NCBI GenBank assembly: GCA_001821935.1
Contig: MHOU01000012.1
Location: forward strand, 114,816-148,860
Length of the DNA: 34,045 nucleotides
Direction: 5' to 3'
Source of the DNA: Candidatus Staskawiczbacteria bacterium RIFCSPHIGHO2_02_FULL_43_16
GTDB lineage: Bacteria > Patescibacteriota > Minisyncoccia > Minisyncoccales > Staskawiczbacteraceae
The notes beneath the pieces were generated by a model that had not been told where the DNA came from, ran no database searches, and was given only the letters and a program-made list of their open reading frames with translations. Of this stretch, positions 24,711 through 32,925 are shown piece after piece; the stretch's first letter is position 1; each line of letters starts with the position of its first letter. The position numbers were made by a program, and so were the translations under genes.

Positions 24711-25085
24711 ATGACTCGAGTTAAAAAAGGAGCCTCAGCCCATAAACACAGAAAGCATTTACTGGCTCACACCAAGGGTTTTAAGTATGGCCGCAAATCA
24801 AAGTACAAGCTGGCCAAAGATGCCTTGCGCCATGCCTGGACATATTCTTACCGGGACAGAAAAGTAAAAAAGAGGGATTTCCGCCAATTATGGCAATTGC
24901 AAATTAACGCAGCTGTACGACCTTTGGGAATTAACTACAGTAGGTTTATTAACGGATTGAAGAAAAAGAATATTGAAATTGATAGAAAAGTAATGTCACA
25001 GCTTATCGCAAAATACCCTGACATTTTCGCCAAGATTGTTGAAGAAGTGAGAGGAGAAGCAAAAGAAGTAAAATCAGTAAAGTAA
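24711..25085 (+). CDS. rplT: 50S ribosomal protein L20
   Basis: MTRVKKGASAHKHRKHLLAHTKGFKYGRKSKYKLAKDALRHAWTYSYRDRKVKKRDFRQLWQLQINAAVRPLGINYSRFINGLKK. Confidence 0.96.
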   Translation: MTRVKKGASAHKHRKHLLAHTKGFKYGRKSKYKLAKDALRHAWTYSYRDRKVKKRDFRQLWQLQINAAVRPLGINYSRFINGLKKKNIEIDRKVMSQLIAKYPDIFAKIVEEVRGEAKEVKSVK

Positions 25086-25092
25086 TCAAAAC

Positions 25093-25121
25093 AAAAAACG
25101 GACGCCAAGCGTCCGTTTTTT
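25093..25121 (+). terminator. Bidirectional intrinsic terminator between rplT and the convergent surface-protein gene
   Basis: AAAAAACGGACGC caa GCGTCCGTTTTTT. Confidence 0.85.
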
Positions 25122-25131
25122 GTTGTTCCAC

Positions 25132-27282
25132 TTACTGGTTGTTAAACAATGCCAGCAACTCTTTTAATTTTTCTAGAAGCGATGCTAAAAGATTAATCCA
25201 CTGGCTTTCATCATAAACTGTGGGCGAAGTAAGTACTGGTGTGGGAGTAGGGGTTGGTTCTGGAGTAGGGGTTGGTTCTGGAGTAGGGGTTGGTTCTGGA
25301 GTCGGAGATGGTGTAGGGGAAGGCTCGGGTGTTGGCTCGGGTGTTGGCTCGGGCACCGGAGTTGGTGTAGGAGTTGGTGTTGGTGTTGGAGTTGGAGAAG
25401 GTAAGGGAACTGTATCTGGCATGGGGGTGGAGGTTGATGTCTGAGTTGGTGTGGGCGTTGATTCTGGAACAACCACGGACACTGGAGCTGTTTCGGGAGC
25501 AAGGGAAGTTGAAGCATTAACCCTGAATTCCAAGACGGGAGCAGAAAGACCGCCACCAGGAGCTGGATTAAATACCTTAACATAAAGCGTCCTCACGCTT
25601 GCAAGGCCCGTAGGAGATATAGAAAATCTGATTTCTGTTGGTGACATAAATTGAGTGGGTTGGCCATTTCCCAGTTGGCTGTAAGTTCCAGCTACAGTAA
25701 GTGTATAAAGTCTTACCACAGAACCAGGCACAAAATTAGTTCCAGTAACCGCTACCATAATGCCCTGGGTGCCCGCCACCGCCTCTGCTGGATTTAAGCT
25801 GGCAGCAGTTGGAACTGGATTTGCTGAAACGGTAAATGTTGTGTTTTCTGCAGAAAGACCGCCACCAGTACCAGGATTAAACACTTTCACTACTTTTGAC
25901 CCTGCAGCAGCGATGGCTGAGTTAGGAATTACTGCCGTTAATTTGTCTGAAGACAGAGCGGCAGTTACTCTATTTGCGGTCGCGGTTGTGCCGCCAAACC
26001 TGACAACAGCTCCTTGCACAAAATTACTGCCATTAATGGTCAGCGTAAAGGAACCAGATCCAACAGATGATGTTGCTGGAGATATGTCGGCAATACTTGG
26101 TGTTGGGTTATTACCCACAACCACCAGAAACTTTGCCGTGTTAGAATCACCGCCTGCGTTGCCGGGATTACGAACTTTAATCTCATAAGTTCTGCTAGCG
26201 TTAGGGCTTTGCTTAAGAATGGCTTGTCGGATAAAAACCCGTATTTGAGTTGGTGTAACAACAATAACTCTAAAACTATTAGCAGTTATGGGATTTGCGC
26301 CTGTCACCGCAGAAAAAGCCTGCGATTCGTCAGCATCAACTAAAACTGTTGAGCCGACTACAAAGTTCCTGCCGCTAATAAGCAATGAACTATTCATGAT
26401 GGTAACAGCATTTGTGGCGACGCCACCAGCATTGGCAAATGGCACTGATATGATTCCAAGACCTGTAATAACGGGGGGACCAGCATTGGGGGCATCAAGA
26501 TTAACGGCACTTAAAAAATCTGGAGCAGGCGACGACAATACCAGTTTTTCATTTAATGCCTCGAATGTATATGGCCCTGCATACCCTGTGGCCTCCCACC
26601 CCTGATCAATTTGAAATTGAGAAACAGCCGCCCGGGTTTGTATGCCAAAATATCCGGTAGCACCTGCGGGAATCCCATATCCAGCACTCATTAGAGCCTG
26701 CTGTAGGTTTTTTACAGCTGCACCAGAACTTCCCATCGTTAATGTTTGCGTAATTGGCATAACTGAAGAATCAGAAGTATTATTGGCGACCATTCTTTCA
26801 TTTTGAATGAGGCATACATCACTTCCTCCTGCACCAGGTCTGAGATTATTGCAGGGAAAAGGAGTTGGAAGTTCGCGCCAACCAAAAGTAACATTTTCAG
26901 TTACTGAAAATGACGCCGGGATAAGGGGAGGGATAATAACATTTATCGATCTTCCTGCTGTGGCATAACCATTAGCATCAGCGATAACGGTAATGGAAAA
27001 GTTCAGTGGTATAACTATACCTGTTCCACTGAGGGAAAAATTAAAAGTGTAAGTGGTATTCGGGGCGCCATTTGTAATTTCTTTCCTAACAGTAATGCGG
27101 CCGATACCTGGAGCATTCAGAGTATCATCAACTTCTCCGCTAATTGTTGGCAATGTATCGCCACTTGAAGGACCCGTATTAGTCGTTACCGATAAAACAT
27201 CTGCCGCCATGGACGTCTGGGGTCCCAATGCGACACACATAATAATAACGGCCAAACCAAAAATAACTTTTTTACAATTCAT
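25132..27282 (-). CDS. Secreted surface protein with a peptidoglycan-binding-like domain, multiple IPT/TIG-like domains and a Pro/Thr/Glu repeat linker
   Basis: Signal peptide MNCKKVIFGLAVIIMCVALGPQTSMAA; TLTMGSSGAAVKNLQQALMSAGYGIPAGATGYFGIQTRAAVSQFQ (PG_binding_1-like); repeated PTPSIADISPATSSVGSGSFTLTINGSNFVQGAVVRFGG (IPT/TIG-like); TPTPTPTP/EPTPEPTPEP linker. Start at the signal peptide, not at 27366. Confidence 0.85.
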   Translation of the reverse strand: MNCKKVIFGLAVIIMCVALGPQTSMAADVLSVTTNTGPSSGDTLPTISGEVDDTLNAPGIGRITVRKEITNGAPNTTYTFNFSLSGTGIVIPLNFSITVIADANGYATAGRSINVIIPPLIPASFSVTENVTFGWRELPTPFPCNNLRPGAGGSDVCLIQNERMVANNTSDSSVMPITQTLTMGSSGAAVKNLQQALMSAGYGIPAGATGYFGIQTRAAVSQFQIDQGWEATGYAGPYTFEALNEKLVLSSPAPDFLSAVNLDAPNAGPPVITGLGIISVPFANAGGVATNAVTIMNSSLLISGRNFVVGSTVLVDADESQAFSAVTGANPITANSFRVIVVTPTQIRVFIRQAILKQSPNASRTYEIKVRNPGNAGGDSNTAKFLVVVGNNPTPSIADISPATSSVGSGSFTLTINGSNFVQGAVVRFGGTTATANRVTAALSSDKLTAVIPNSAIAAAGSKVVKVFNPGTGGGLSAENTTFTVSANPVPTAASLNPAEAVAGTQGIMVAVTGTNFVPGSVVRLYTLTVAGTYSQLGNGQPTQFMSPTEIRFSISPTGLASVRTLYVKVFNPAPGGGLSAPVLEFRVNASTSLAPETAPVSVVVPESTPTPTQTSTSTPMPDTVPLPSPTPTPTPTPTPTPVPEPTPEPTPEPSPTPSPTPEPTPTPEPTPTPEPTPTPTPVLTSPTVYDESQWINLLASLLEKLKELLALFNNQ
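25235..25450 (-). repeat. Tandem low-complexity coding repeat (Pro-Thr/Pro-Glu linker)
   Basis: + strand repeats of ggttctggagtaggggtt and ggctcgggtgtt. Confidence 0.85.
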
Positions 27283-27310
27283 AAAATTAATTTTGTTATT
27301 TTTTTTAATA

Positions 27311-27532
27311 TTATTTATGATTCCACCAAGTTTTAATTTTTGTGACAATAAACCAAGCCACCCCAACTAATATCATTATTAAACCCAAACTCTTGGCAAA
27401 AGGAATGCCTATAAAAAATAATGCTATTCCCACAAAAAATATCAACCACGAAATAATAAAATTCCTTTTGAGCGACTTACTTGTGAGTTCAATGGTTACC
27501 TTAGGCTGATTATATGGCTCTTGCAATGTCAT
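27311..27532 (-). CDS. Small two-TM membrane protein
   Basis: FIISWLIFFVGIALFFIGIPFAKSLGLIMILVGVAWFIVTKI; 73 aa, upstream of the surface-protein gene. Confidence 0.65.
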   Translation of the reverse strand: MTLQEPYNQPKVTIELTSKSLKRNFIISWLIFFVGIALFFIGIPFAKSLGLIMILVGVAWFIVTKIKTWWNHK

Positions 27533-27558
27533 ATTATTTTTTTGAAACCTATTAACTT

Positions 27559-27589
27559 ATAATACCCCCCCCCCAGCCGAGTTATACAA
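27559..27589 (-). promoter_or_regulatory. Putative promoter TTGTAT-N19-TATTAT whose spacer contains G10
   Basis: Minus strand TTGTAT aactcggctGGGGGGGGGG TATTAT, about 27 nt upstream of ATG 27532. Confidence 0.5.
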
Positions 27590-27613
27590 TGAAAGTTATC
27601 CACACACATCAAA

Positions 27614-28078
27614 TCACTCCTCTTTGATACCTTTTCTTGAAGTAAGAAAATTATGCGCCTTAGTAAAAACCGTTTTAGCGGGTTTATAGGTTAACTTTTT
27701 TAAAGCTTGTTCATACGGAAGCCACACAAAGCCGGTATTTTCTTCATCGAGCTTTACTTCTTTTGTGGTAGTTTCAGCTAGAAAAAAATAAACCAGCTTA
27801 AAAACCCACGGCGCTTTTTTCTTTTCCTCAGGTTTCAAATTATATTTCTTTTTAAATAAAAACTTCGTGTATTCTTTAAATCCCGGAATTATTTTTAAAT
27901 CTTGTATGCCTGTTTCCTCAAAAACCTCCCGCCGAGCCGCTTGTTCTTCGGTTTCCCCATTCTCTATATGCCCCCTGGGAAATTCCCAATGCCCAGATCT
28001 GTAACGCAAAAGCAAATAGTAGGTTTCACCATGTTCTTTCCTAAATATTATTGCCCCAGCTGATTTTTCTTTTGGCAC
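27614..28078 (-). CDS. Nudix hydrolase (Ap4A hydrolase-like)
   Basis: Nudix box GHIENGETEEQAARREVFEETGI. Confidence 0.93.
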   Translation of the reverse strand: MPKEKSAGAIIFRKEHGETYYLLLRYRSGHWEFPRGHIENGETEEQAARREVFEETGIQDLKIIPGFKEYTKFLFKKKYNLKPEEKKKAPWVFKLVYFFLAETTTKEVKLDEENTGFVWLPYEQALKKLTYKPAKTVFTKAHNFLTSRKGIKEE

Positions 28079-28079
28079 G

Positions 28080-29804
28080 TTACTTAAACTGCTTTAATAA
28101 TTCTTCAACCGACAGGGTGTTTATTATATCACTCTTCTCTGCCCAGCCGCGTCTGGCCTGTGCTACGCCGTATTCCATAAAGCCCAATTGTTCTTTTTTG
28201 TGCGCATCCGTGTTGATAATCATTTTTACGCCCTCGGCCTTGGCGCGCCGGATATACAAATCTCGTAGATCAAGGCGGCTGGAAGAATTAATTTCTAAAA
28301 TAGTCCTTGTTTCTTTGGCAATCTGTAACATGTTATCAAAATCAATTTGATATTCATCGCGCGCGCCTACAATTCTTCCGGTTGGGTGGGCAAAAATATC
28401 TACATGAGGGTTTCGCATCGCCTTTTCAATGCGCGCCATCATCTCTTTCTTTTCCATTTTATTTAATGAATGGATGCCAACAATCACATAATCTAACTTT
28501 TCTAACACTGCATCTTTAACATCAATAGACCCGTCTTTTCTAATGTTGGCTTCACAACCATGTAAAATCCTGAAGTTCTTCTTTTTATATTTTTTATTTA
28601 ACTTTTTAATATAAGCATTTTCTTGCAGTAACTCTTTTTCGTTTAAACCCTTTTCTACATTCAAATCATTGGTGTGATCGGAAATGCCGATATACTCATA
28701 TCCTAATTCCATGGCTTTTTTTGCCAACACTTCAATAGAGTCCTTTTCACCATCGGGTTCACTCCAATTAGAATGAACATGCAAATCTCCTTTAATATCC
28801 TTCAATTCAACCAGTTTGGGTAATTTACCCTGTAAAGCTGCATCGATTTCACCTTGGTCTTCGCGCAGTTCCGGCGCAATATACGGTAACCCAAGCGCCT
28901 TATAAACATCTTCTTCCGTTTTTCCGGATATCTGTTTGGATCCGCGGAAAATTCCCCACTCACTTAATTTTAACCCTTTATCAATAGCGATTTTCCGGGT
29001 AGTGATGTTATGCGCTTGGGAACCGGTAAAATATTGCAGTGCCGAACCATAACTTTTTTCAGGAACCACCCTCAAATCCATATCATAACCGCCCTTCATG
29101 TGCACTGATGCTTTTGTTCCGCCCTGCCCCCATATTTTTTCAACACCAGGCAATTTTACAAAAAAATCCATCACTTTTTTGGGATTATTCGAGACCACCA
29201 AAAAATCTACATCACCAATAGTTTCTTTCCCGCGCCGAAGCGACCCTGCAATACTTATTTTTTCAACCTCTTTTAAGGCTTGAAGCTTTTTTAACACTGC
29301 CATAGCCGCGGGTTTTATATCAGAAATTAACACCCGCCCCTTGCTGGTTTTTAAAAATTCCAACCCCTGCAAAATGTTTTTTTCGGTAGTTTCACCAAAC
29401 CCAAACAACGGAGCAATTTGGTGTTTTTTGGCAGCGCGCTCTAAATCTTTCAAATTTTTAACTCCCAATTTTTGATACAACACTTTTACTTTTTTTGGCC
29501 CCATGCCCTCAACCCGAGTCAGCGCATCCATATCCACCGGCAAACCTTTTTTAAATTCTTCGTGAAATTGTACTTTTCCGGTTTTTAAATATTCTTCTAT
29601 GTGGTCAGACATGGCTTTCCCGATTCCTTCAATTTCTTCAAGAGCTTTGCGCCCGCCGGCAATATAAATTTGAGCCACATCATCTTTTAGTGTTTCTAAT
29701 GAAATAGCCGCACGCTCATAAGCGTACGGTTTAAAGGCCACGCCATCTATGCGTAAAAACCTGGCAATGTCATTAAAAATTTTGGCAATTTCCTGGTTTT
29801 TCAT
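28080..29804 (-). CDS. polX: Family X DNA polymerase with C-terminal PHP domain
   Basis: HhH motifs, ISIAGSLRRGKETIGDVDFLV nucleotidyltransferase motif, PHP motif GDLHVHSNWSEPDG, FAHPTGR, INTDAHKKEQLGFMEYGVAQARRGW. Start at MKNQEIAK. Confidence 0.93.
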   Translation of the reverse strand: MKNQEIAKIFNDIARFLRIDGVAFKPYAYERAAISLETLKDDVAQIYIAGGRKALEEIEGIGKAMSDHIEEYLKTGKVQFHEEFKKGLPVDMDALTRVEGMGPKKVKVLYQKLGVKNLKDLERAAKKHQIAPLFGFGETTEKNILQGLEFLKTSKGRVLISDIKPAAMAVLKKLQALKEVEKISIAGSLRRGKETIGDVDFLVVSNNPKKVMDFFVKLPGVEKIWGQGGTKASVHMKGGYDMDLRVVPEKSYGSALQYFTGSQAHNITTRKIAIDKGLKLSEWGIFRGSKQISGKTEEDVYKALGLPYIAPELREDQGEIDAALQGKLPKLVELKDIKGDLHVHSNWSEPDGEKDSIEVLAKKAMELGYEYIGISDHTNDLNVEKGLNEKELLQENAYIKKLNKKYKKKNFRILHGCEANIRKDGSIDVKDAVLEKLDYVIVGIHSLNKMEKKEMMARIEKAMRNPHVDIFAHPTGRIVGARDEYQIDFDNMLQIAKETRTILEINSSSRLDLRDLYIRRAKAEGVKMIINTDAHKKEQLGFMEYGVAQARRGWAEKSDIINTLSVEELLKQFK

Positions 29805-30454
29805 TGAGTAATACTTTCTTTGTCGCCAGAAATGGGAAACCCATGAATATTCTGCGCAACTTTGGGCAGCATGTCTTTTTTTACCCAAAAGATCAGGGCA
29901 ATGGAAATAAAAGAAAAGACGCTGGTTAAAATAAAAATGGCATTAAAACCAATGTAGCTTACCATAATTCCCCCGATAGCACCGGTAACGCCCGCACCCA
30001 CCCCAAAAAAGGTGCTGTCCAAGCTACTTTCGTAAGCCTCTTTACCCTTGTCTGTATGGCGGATAAAAATGGCATAGGAAGATGGAACAATCATGGACAT
30101 GCCCAGGGCGTGGACAATTTGGAAGGCGTAAATATGCCAAGGTAAAAAAGAAAATAAAAAGCCTAGTGGCACCAGCGCCACAATGAATGTACCGATCACA
30201 AAAAACCAGAAATCGTCTATCTCACCGTGGTTTTTATCCAAATATCGGCCAATGGGAATTTGTAAAATAGATTTGGTCACCCAATAAAAAAAGGTGGCAA
30301 AACCAATCAGTCGCGCGCCGTGGGCCACGTCCCCGGTGGCGATTTTTTCCAATAAAAAAATGGCAAACACCGGGCCCAAAAGCCCCCAGGCGGAATTAAT
30401 GATAAAATCCCAGTAAATATACGCGCGCATCACTTTGTTGACACCCTTGAACAT
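29801..30454 (-). CDS. MFS-like membrane protein of half length (about 6 TM)
   Basis: 217-aa hydrophobic protein with MFS-like ...PIGRYLDKNHGEIDDFWFF... loop. Confidence 0.7.
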   Translation of the reverse strand: MFKGVNKVMRAYIYWDFIINSAWGLLGPVFAIFLLEKIATGDVAHGARLIGFATFFYWVTKSILQIPIGRYLDKNHGEIDDFWFFVIGTFIVALVPLGFLFSFLPWHIYAFQIVHALGMSMIVPSSYAIFIRHTDKGKEAYESSLDSTFFGVGAGVTGAIGGIMVSYIGFNAIFILTSVFSFISIALIFWVKKDMLPKVAQNIHGFPISGDKESITQ

Positions 30455-30495
30455 GGTTTCATTGTATCACAAAAGCGCCCGATTGGGCGCCTTCG

Positions 30496-30972
30496 CTAAC
30501 TAACCTCGTATGTGATGTTTTTTATTTTATACTTCGTTTTCTCAGGCGAATCAATTACCACCTCTTCACCAATTTTCCGGCCCATTAAGGCCGCCCCAAC
30601 CGGCGATTCGTTGCTGATTTTGCCCAGTTCGGGGTGAGCCTCCAATGTTCCCACCATGACAAATTCATCTTTCTTGCCATTTACCTCAACTTTCACCCTG
30701 GCTCCCAAATTCACAAAGACCTGTTTTTCTTTGGGCGGTTTTTTTATTAATTGATGGTGCTTTAAAATATCTTCCAATTTATCCATACGGGCGCGCATTA
30801 ATTCCATGCCTTCCTGGAAACTGACAAATTCCGGGTTTAAATCGTCAGATTCAACCATTTTGGGAGCCTCCTCATCAATGGCCTTGGTGTGTTCGGCCGC
30901 CACCAGCGCGTCATACTCTTTTTTTAGCTCCTGGAATTTAGCCTTGGTCAAATGAAATATTTTATTTTCCAT
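30496..30972 (-). CDS. greA: Transcription elongation factor GreA/GreB family
   Basis: FHLTKAKFQELKKEYDALV...NPEFVSFQEGMELMRARMDKLEDIL...ISNESPVGAALMGRKIGEEVVIDSPEKTKYKI. Start at MENKIF. Confidence 0.88.
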   Translation of the reverse strand: MENKIFHLTKAKFQELKKEYDALVAAEHTKAIDEEAPKMVESDDLNPEFVSFQEGMELMRARMDKLEDILKHHQLIKKPPKEKQVFVNLGARVKVEVNGKKDEFVMVGTLEAHPELGKISNESPVGAALMGRKIGEEVVIDSPEKTKYKIKNITYEVS

Positions 30973-31115
30973 ATTGATGGTTCCCCGGATTTTAGTATTA
31001 GTAAGCCTGTCGTTCATCTTATTTTAAATCCCATTGCGAGTCAATTCTTGGCAAATTTCCGCGCCGTGGGATAGTATTTATTACATCAAAATAAGACGGA
31101 TGCCCAATGTCTTCC

Positions 31116-31448
31116 TTACACCTTATAGACCCTATAACCCTCCCTGACTTTTTCTTTTACCTTTAGGCCTACCGAGATTCCCTTTTTAGCTTTTTTCAAA
31201 GGCTTATGGTCAAATTGCATGGAAACGACCGTTTGGTTAAAATCTGTGTTTTCCCCGCCCACAATCCTAATTTCATCGCCTTCGTTTAAGGGAGCCGACA
31301 ACGCAATCACCCCCACTTTAATGTGGTCAAAATAATGGGTTACTTTTCCCGCCAATTTTCCGAACTTTTGCACCGGCAATTTTTTGATTTTGGTTTTTGC
31401 TTTTTTGATCGGCGCTTTTTTTATTTTTGATTTGGTTATTTTTTTCAT
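31116..31448 (-). CDS. Small protein with EF-Tu domain 2-like fold
   Basis: GKVTHYFDHIKVGVIALSAPLNEGDEIRIVGGENTDFNQTVVSMQFDHKPLKKAKKGISVGLKVKEKVREGYRVYKV. Confidence 0.65.
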   Translation of the reverse strand: MKKITKSKIKKAPIKKAKTKIKKLPVQKFGKLAGKVTHYFDHIKVGVIALSAPLNEGDEIRIVGGENTDFNQTVVSMQFDHKPLKKAKKGISVGLKVKEKVREGYRVYKV

Positions 31449-31470
31449 AGATTTTTATTTTCATTGTAGC

Positions 31471-31504
31471 AAAAAACCGCGCCATTGCAATGGCGCGGTT
31501 TTTT
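31471..31504 (-). terminator. Strong symmetric intrinsic terminator (candidate terminator of the 31722 transcription unit)
   Basis: AAAAAACCGCGCCATTGCAATGGCGCGGTTTTTT. Confidence 0.8.
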
Positions 31505-31722
31505 GCCTAACCACGAAACACGGTTAACCATTTACCTAATTTTTTATTATTAAAAAGATTGGGTGAAAGGTCAACTTGAAAGTGAAAAAGCTCTCCGAAG
31601 AAAGCTTTTGAGAATTTGTTTTTGGGTTGGGTTGGTGTGACGGGTTTTGGGGTGGGCAGATTTTGAAAGGTTCGGGGAACCAACTTTTTTCAAACGAGAT
31701 GTTTGTGAAAGTTGACTCACCC
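31471..31722 (-). ncRNA. Candidate structured non-coding RNA with its own promoter and terminator
   Basis: Outer helix GGGTGAGTCAACTT (31722-31709) with AAGTTGACctttCACCC (31577-31561); internal hairpins CAAAC-ATCTC-GTTTG, GGTTC-CCC-GAACC, and AAAGCTTTC-TTCG-GAGAGCTTT; flanked by promoter and terminator. Confidence 0.6.
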
Positions 31723-31724
31723 TT

Positions 31725-31752
31725 ATTTTAGCAAACCACAAAACCATGTCAA
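31725..31752 (-). promoter_or_regulatory. Promoter TTGACA-N16-TAAAAT for the candidate ncRNA
   Basis: Minus strand TTGACA tggttttgtggtttgc TAAAAT aaGGGTGAG. Confidence 0.65.
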
Positions 31753-31857
31753 CACCCACCCTGTGGATAAGTCAGGGAGCGCAAGAAACAGTTGCGCGAA
31801 CACTGATACCCAACTTACCTCTGCCGGAGGCAATAAATAAAAGGGTATAAAAGGGGG

Positions 31858-31893
31858 CATAAAAAGAGCCACGCCGACGAATCGGCATGGCTC
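31858..31893 (-). terminator. Intrinsic terminator of the pyrD-pyrC unit
   Basis: Minus strand GAGCCATGCCGA ttcg TCGGCGTGGCTC TTTTTATG. Confidence 0.85.
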
Positions 31894-31900
31894 ATAAAAA

Positions 31901-32923
31901 CTAAAGAAGTGTCCAGCCTATGTCCCTGCCCGCCCAGAACGGCTCAACAAGCCAGGACCCAACTTCATAGGCGTTAGGAATCCTGAATGGCTTTCTGACC
32001 AATATCGCCTTGCGCGAACAAGGCCTAAAACCATGCAGTCGCCGGGCATTGCGGCTCGTAAAATCCACGAATTTTACAATGCCTTCTTTTGTTTCCAGCA
32101 TCCTGCCAAGCGCATACGCATAAAGTTGCAAACCAAACGGAGCCGTGTATGCCCCACAGGCACAGCAATCCTCATGCACATGTTTTGCATTAGTAGGATG
32201 CGGCGCATCATCCAGCCCAGCCACCACCCAGCTATGGCCTTCTTCAATCAAGCTTATCAATCCAAGCTGATCGATTAAGGTCTTGATGGTAGGCTTGCAG
32301 GCCGCGCGCACATCGCCAAACGACAACGTTTCAGTTGTGGCCAAGTGATGGGCGGTAAGCGTCACAAAAAATCTTCCGGTTCTTGCCATCTGCTTCCAAA
32401 GCGGAATGCAGCGCGCGTCCGTACCATGCTCCCACACAATTGTCGCGCCCTCATTAAGAAACATATCGGCAATCGGCCAAAACTGATACTCAGCATCCCG
32501 ATTGTCAATCAGCATGCAAGGATGTTCGGGATGCAAGTGGACCTTAATCCCCAGCTTGCCGCAGTACTTCACTCGATGTAGCAGTGAACCATAATGCGCA
32601 ACTCCGTTGTGTGATCTAGTAGTACGGTTTAAGGGATAAATTTTGCAGTCCTTAATGCCTGCAGCCGTCCAATCACGCAACATATCATAAGTTGTTGCCT
32701 CATTCATCATGGCGATGGGCAGAACCTGGATGCTGGGCGACACTAAGCCACAATACTCCTTCACTTGCCTGGCCGTTGTCAGTCCAAGTGCAGTATTGGG
32801 CATAGGCCCCAGCAAATCCGCACCACCCTTGATGGCAAGTTTGATTAACGGCTCCATCGCCTCACCTTCACGAAGATGACAATGCGGATTAGCCAGCATC
32901 TCAACAAATACTTCCGAACCCAT
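31901..32923 (-). CDS. pyrC: Dihydroorotase-like amidohydrolase
   Basis: ANPHCHLREGEAMEPLIKLAIKGGADLLGPMPNT, KIYPLNRTT, VHLHPEHP, TAHHL, GLDDAPHPTNAK. Start MGSEVF with SD TTGGAGG. Confidence 0.88.
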   Translation of the reverse strand: MGSEVFVEMLANPHCHLREGEAMEPLIKLAIKGGADLLGPMPNTALGLTTARQVKEYCGLVSPSIQVLPIAMMNEATTYDMLRDWTAAGIKDCKIYPLNRTTRSHNGVAHYGSLLHRVKYCGKLGIKVHLHPEHPCMLIDNRDAEYQFWPIADMFLNEGATIVWEHGTDARCIPLWKQMARTGRFFVTLTAHHLATTETLSFGDVRAACKPTIKTLIDQLGLISLIEEGHSWVVAGLDDAPHPTNAKHVHEDCCACGAYTAPFGLQLYAYALGRMLETKEGIVKFVDFTSRNARRLHGFRPCSRKAILVRKPFRIPNAYEVGSWLVEPFWAGRDIGWTLL

Positions 32924-32925
32924 GA

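Noticed and set aside
25220-25444. + strand ORF GVGVGVGSGVGVG
   Set aside because: Antisense translation of the Pro-Thr/Pro-Glu repeat linker of the surface protein.
25235-25450. Possible CRISPR-like array
   Set aside because: Direct tandem low-complexity coding repeats without unique spacers; no cas genes in the window.
31550-31730. RNase P RNA or SRP RNA
   Set aside because: I could not find the conserved P4-like GAGGAAAGUCC/ACAGAAA or SRP GGAAGCAGCC-type cores; size and layout also differ. Only a covariance-model scan can settle this.
31571-31759. 62-aa minus ORF
   Set aside because: Its start lies upstream of the predicted TSS and it covers the structured RNA; no SD or domain-like sequence.
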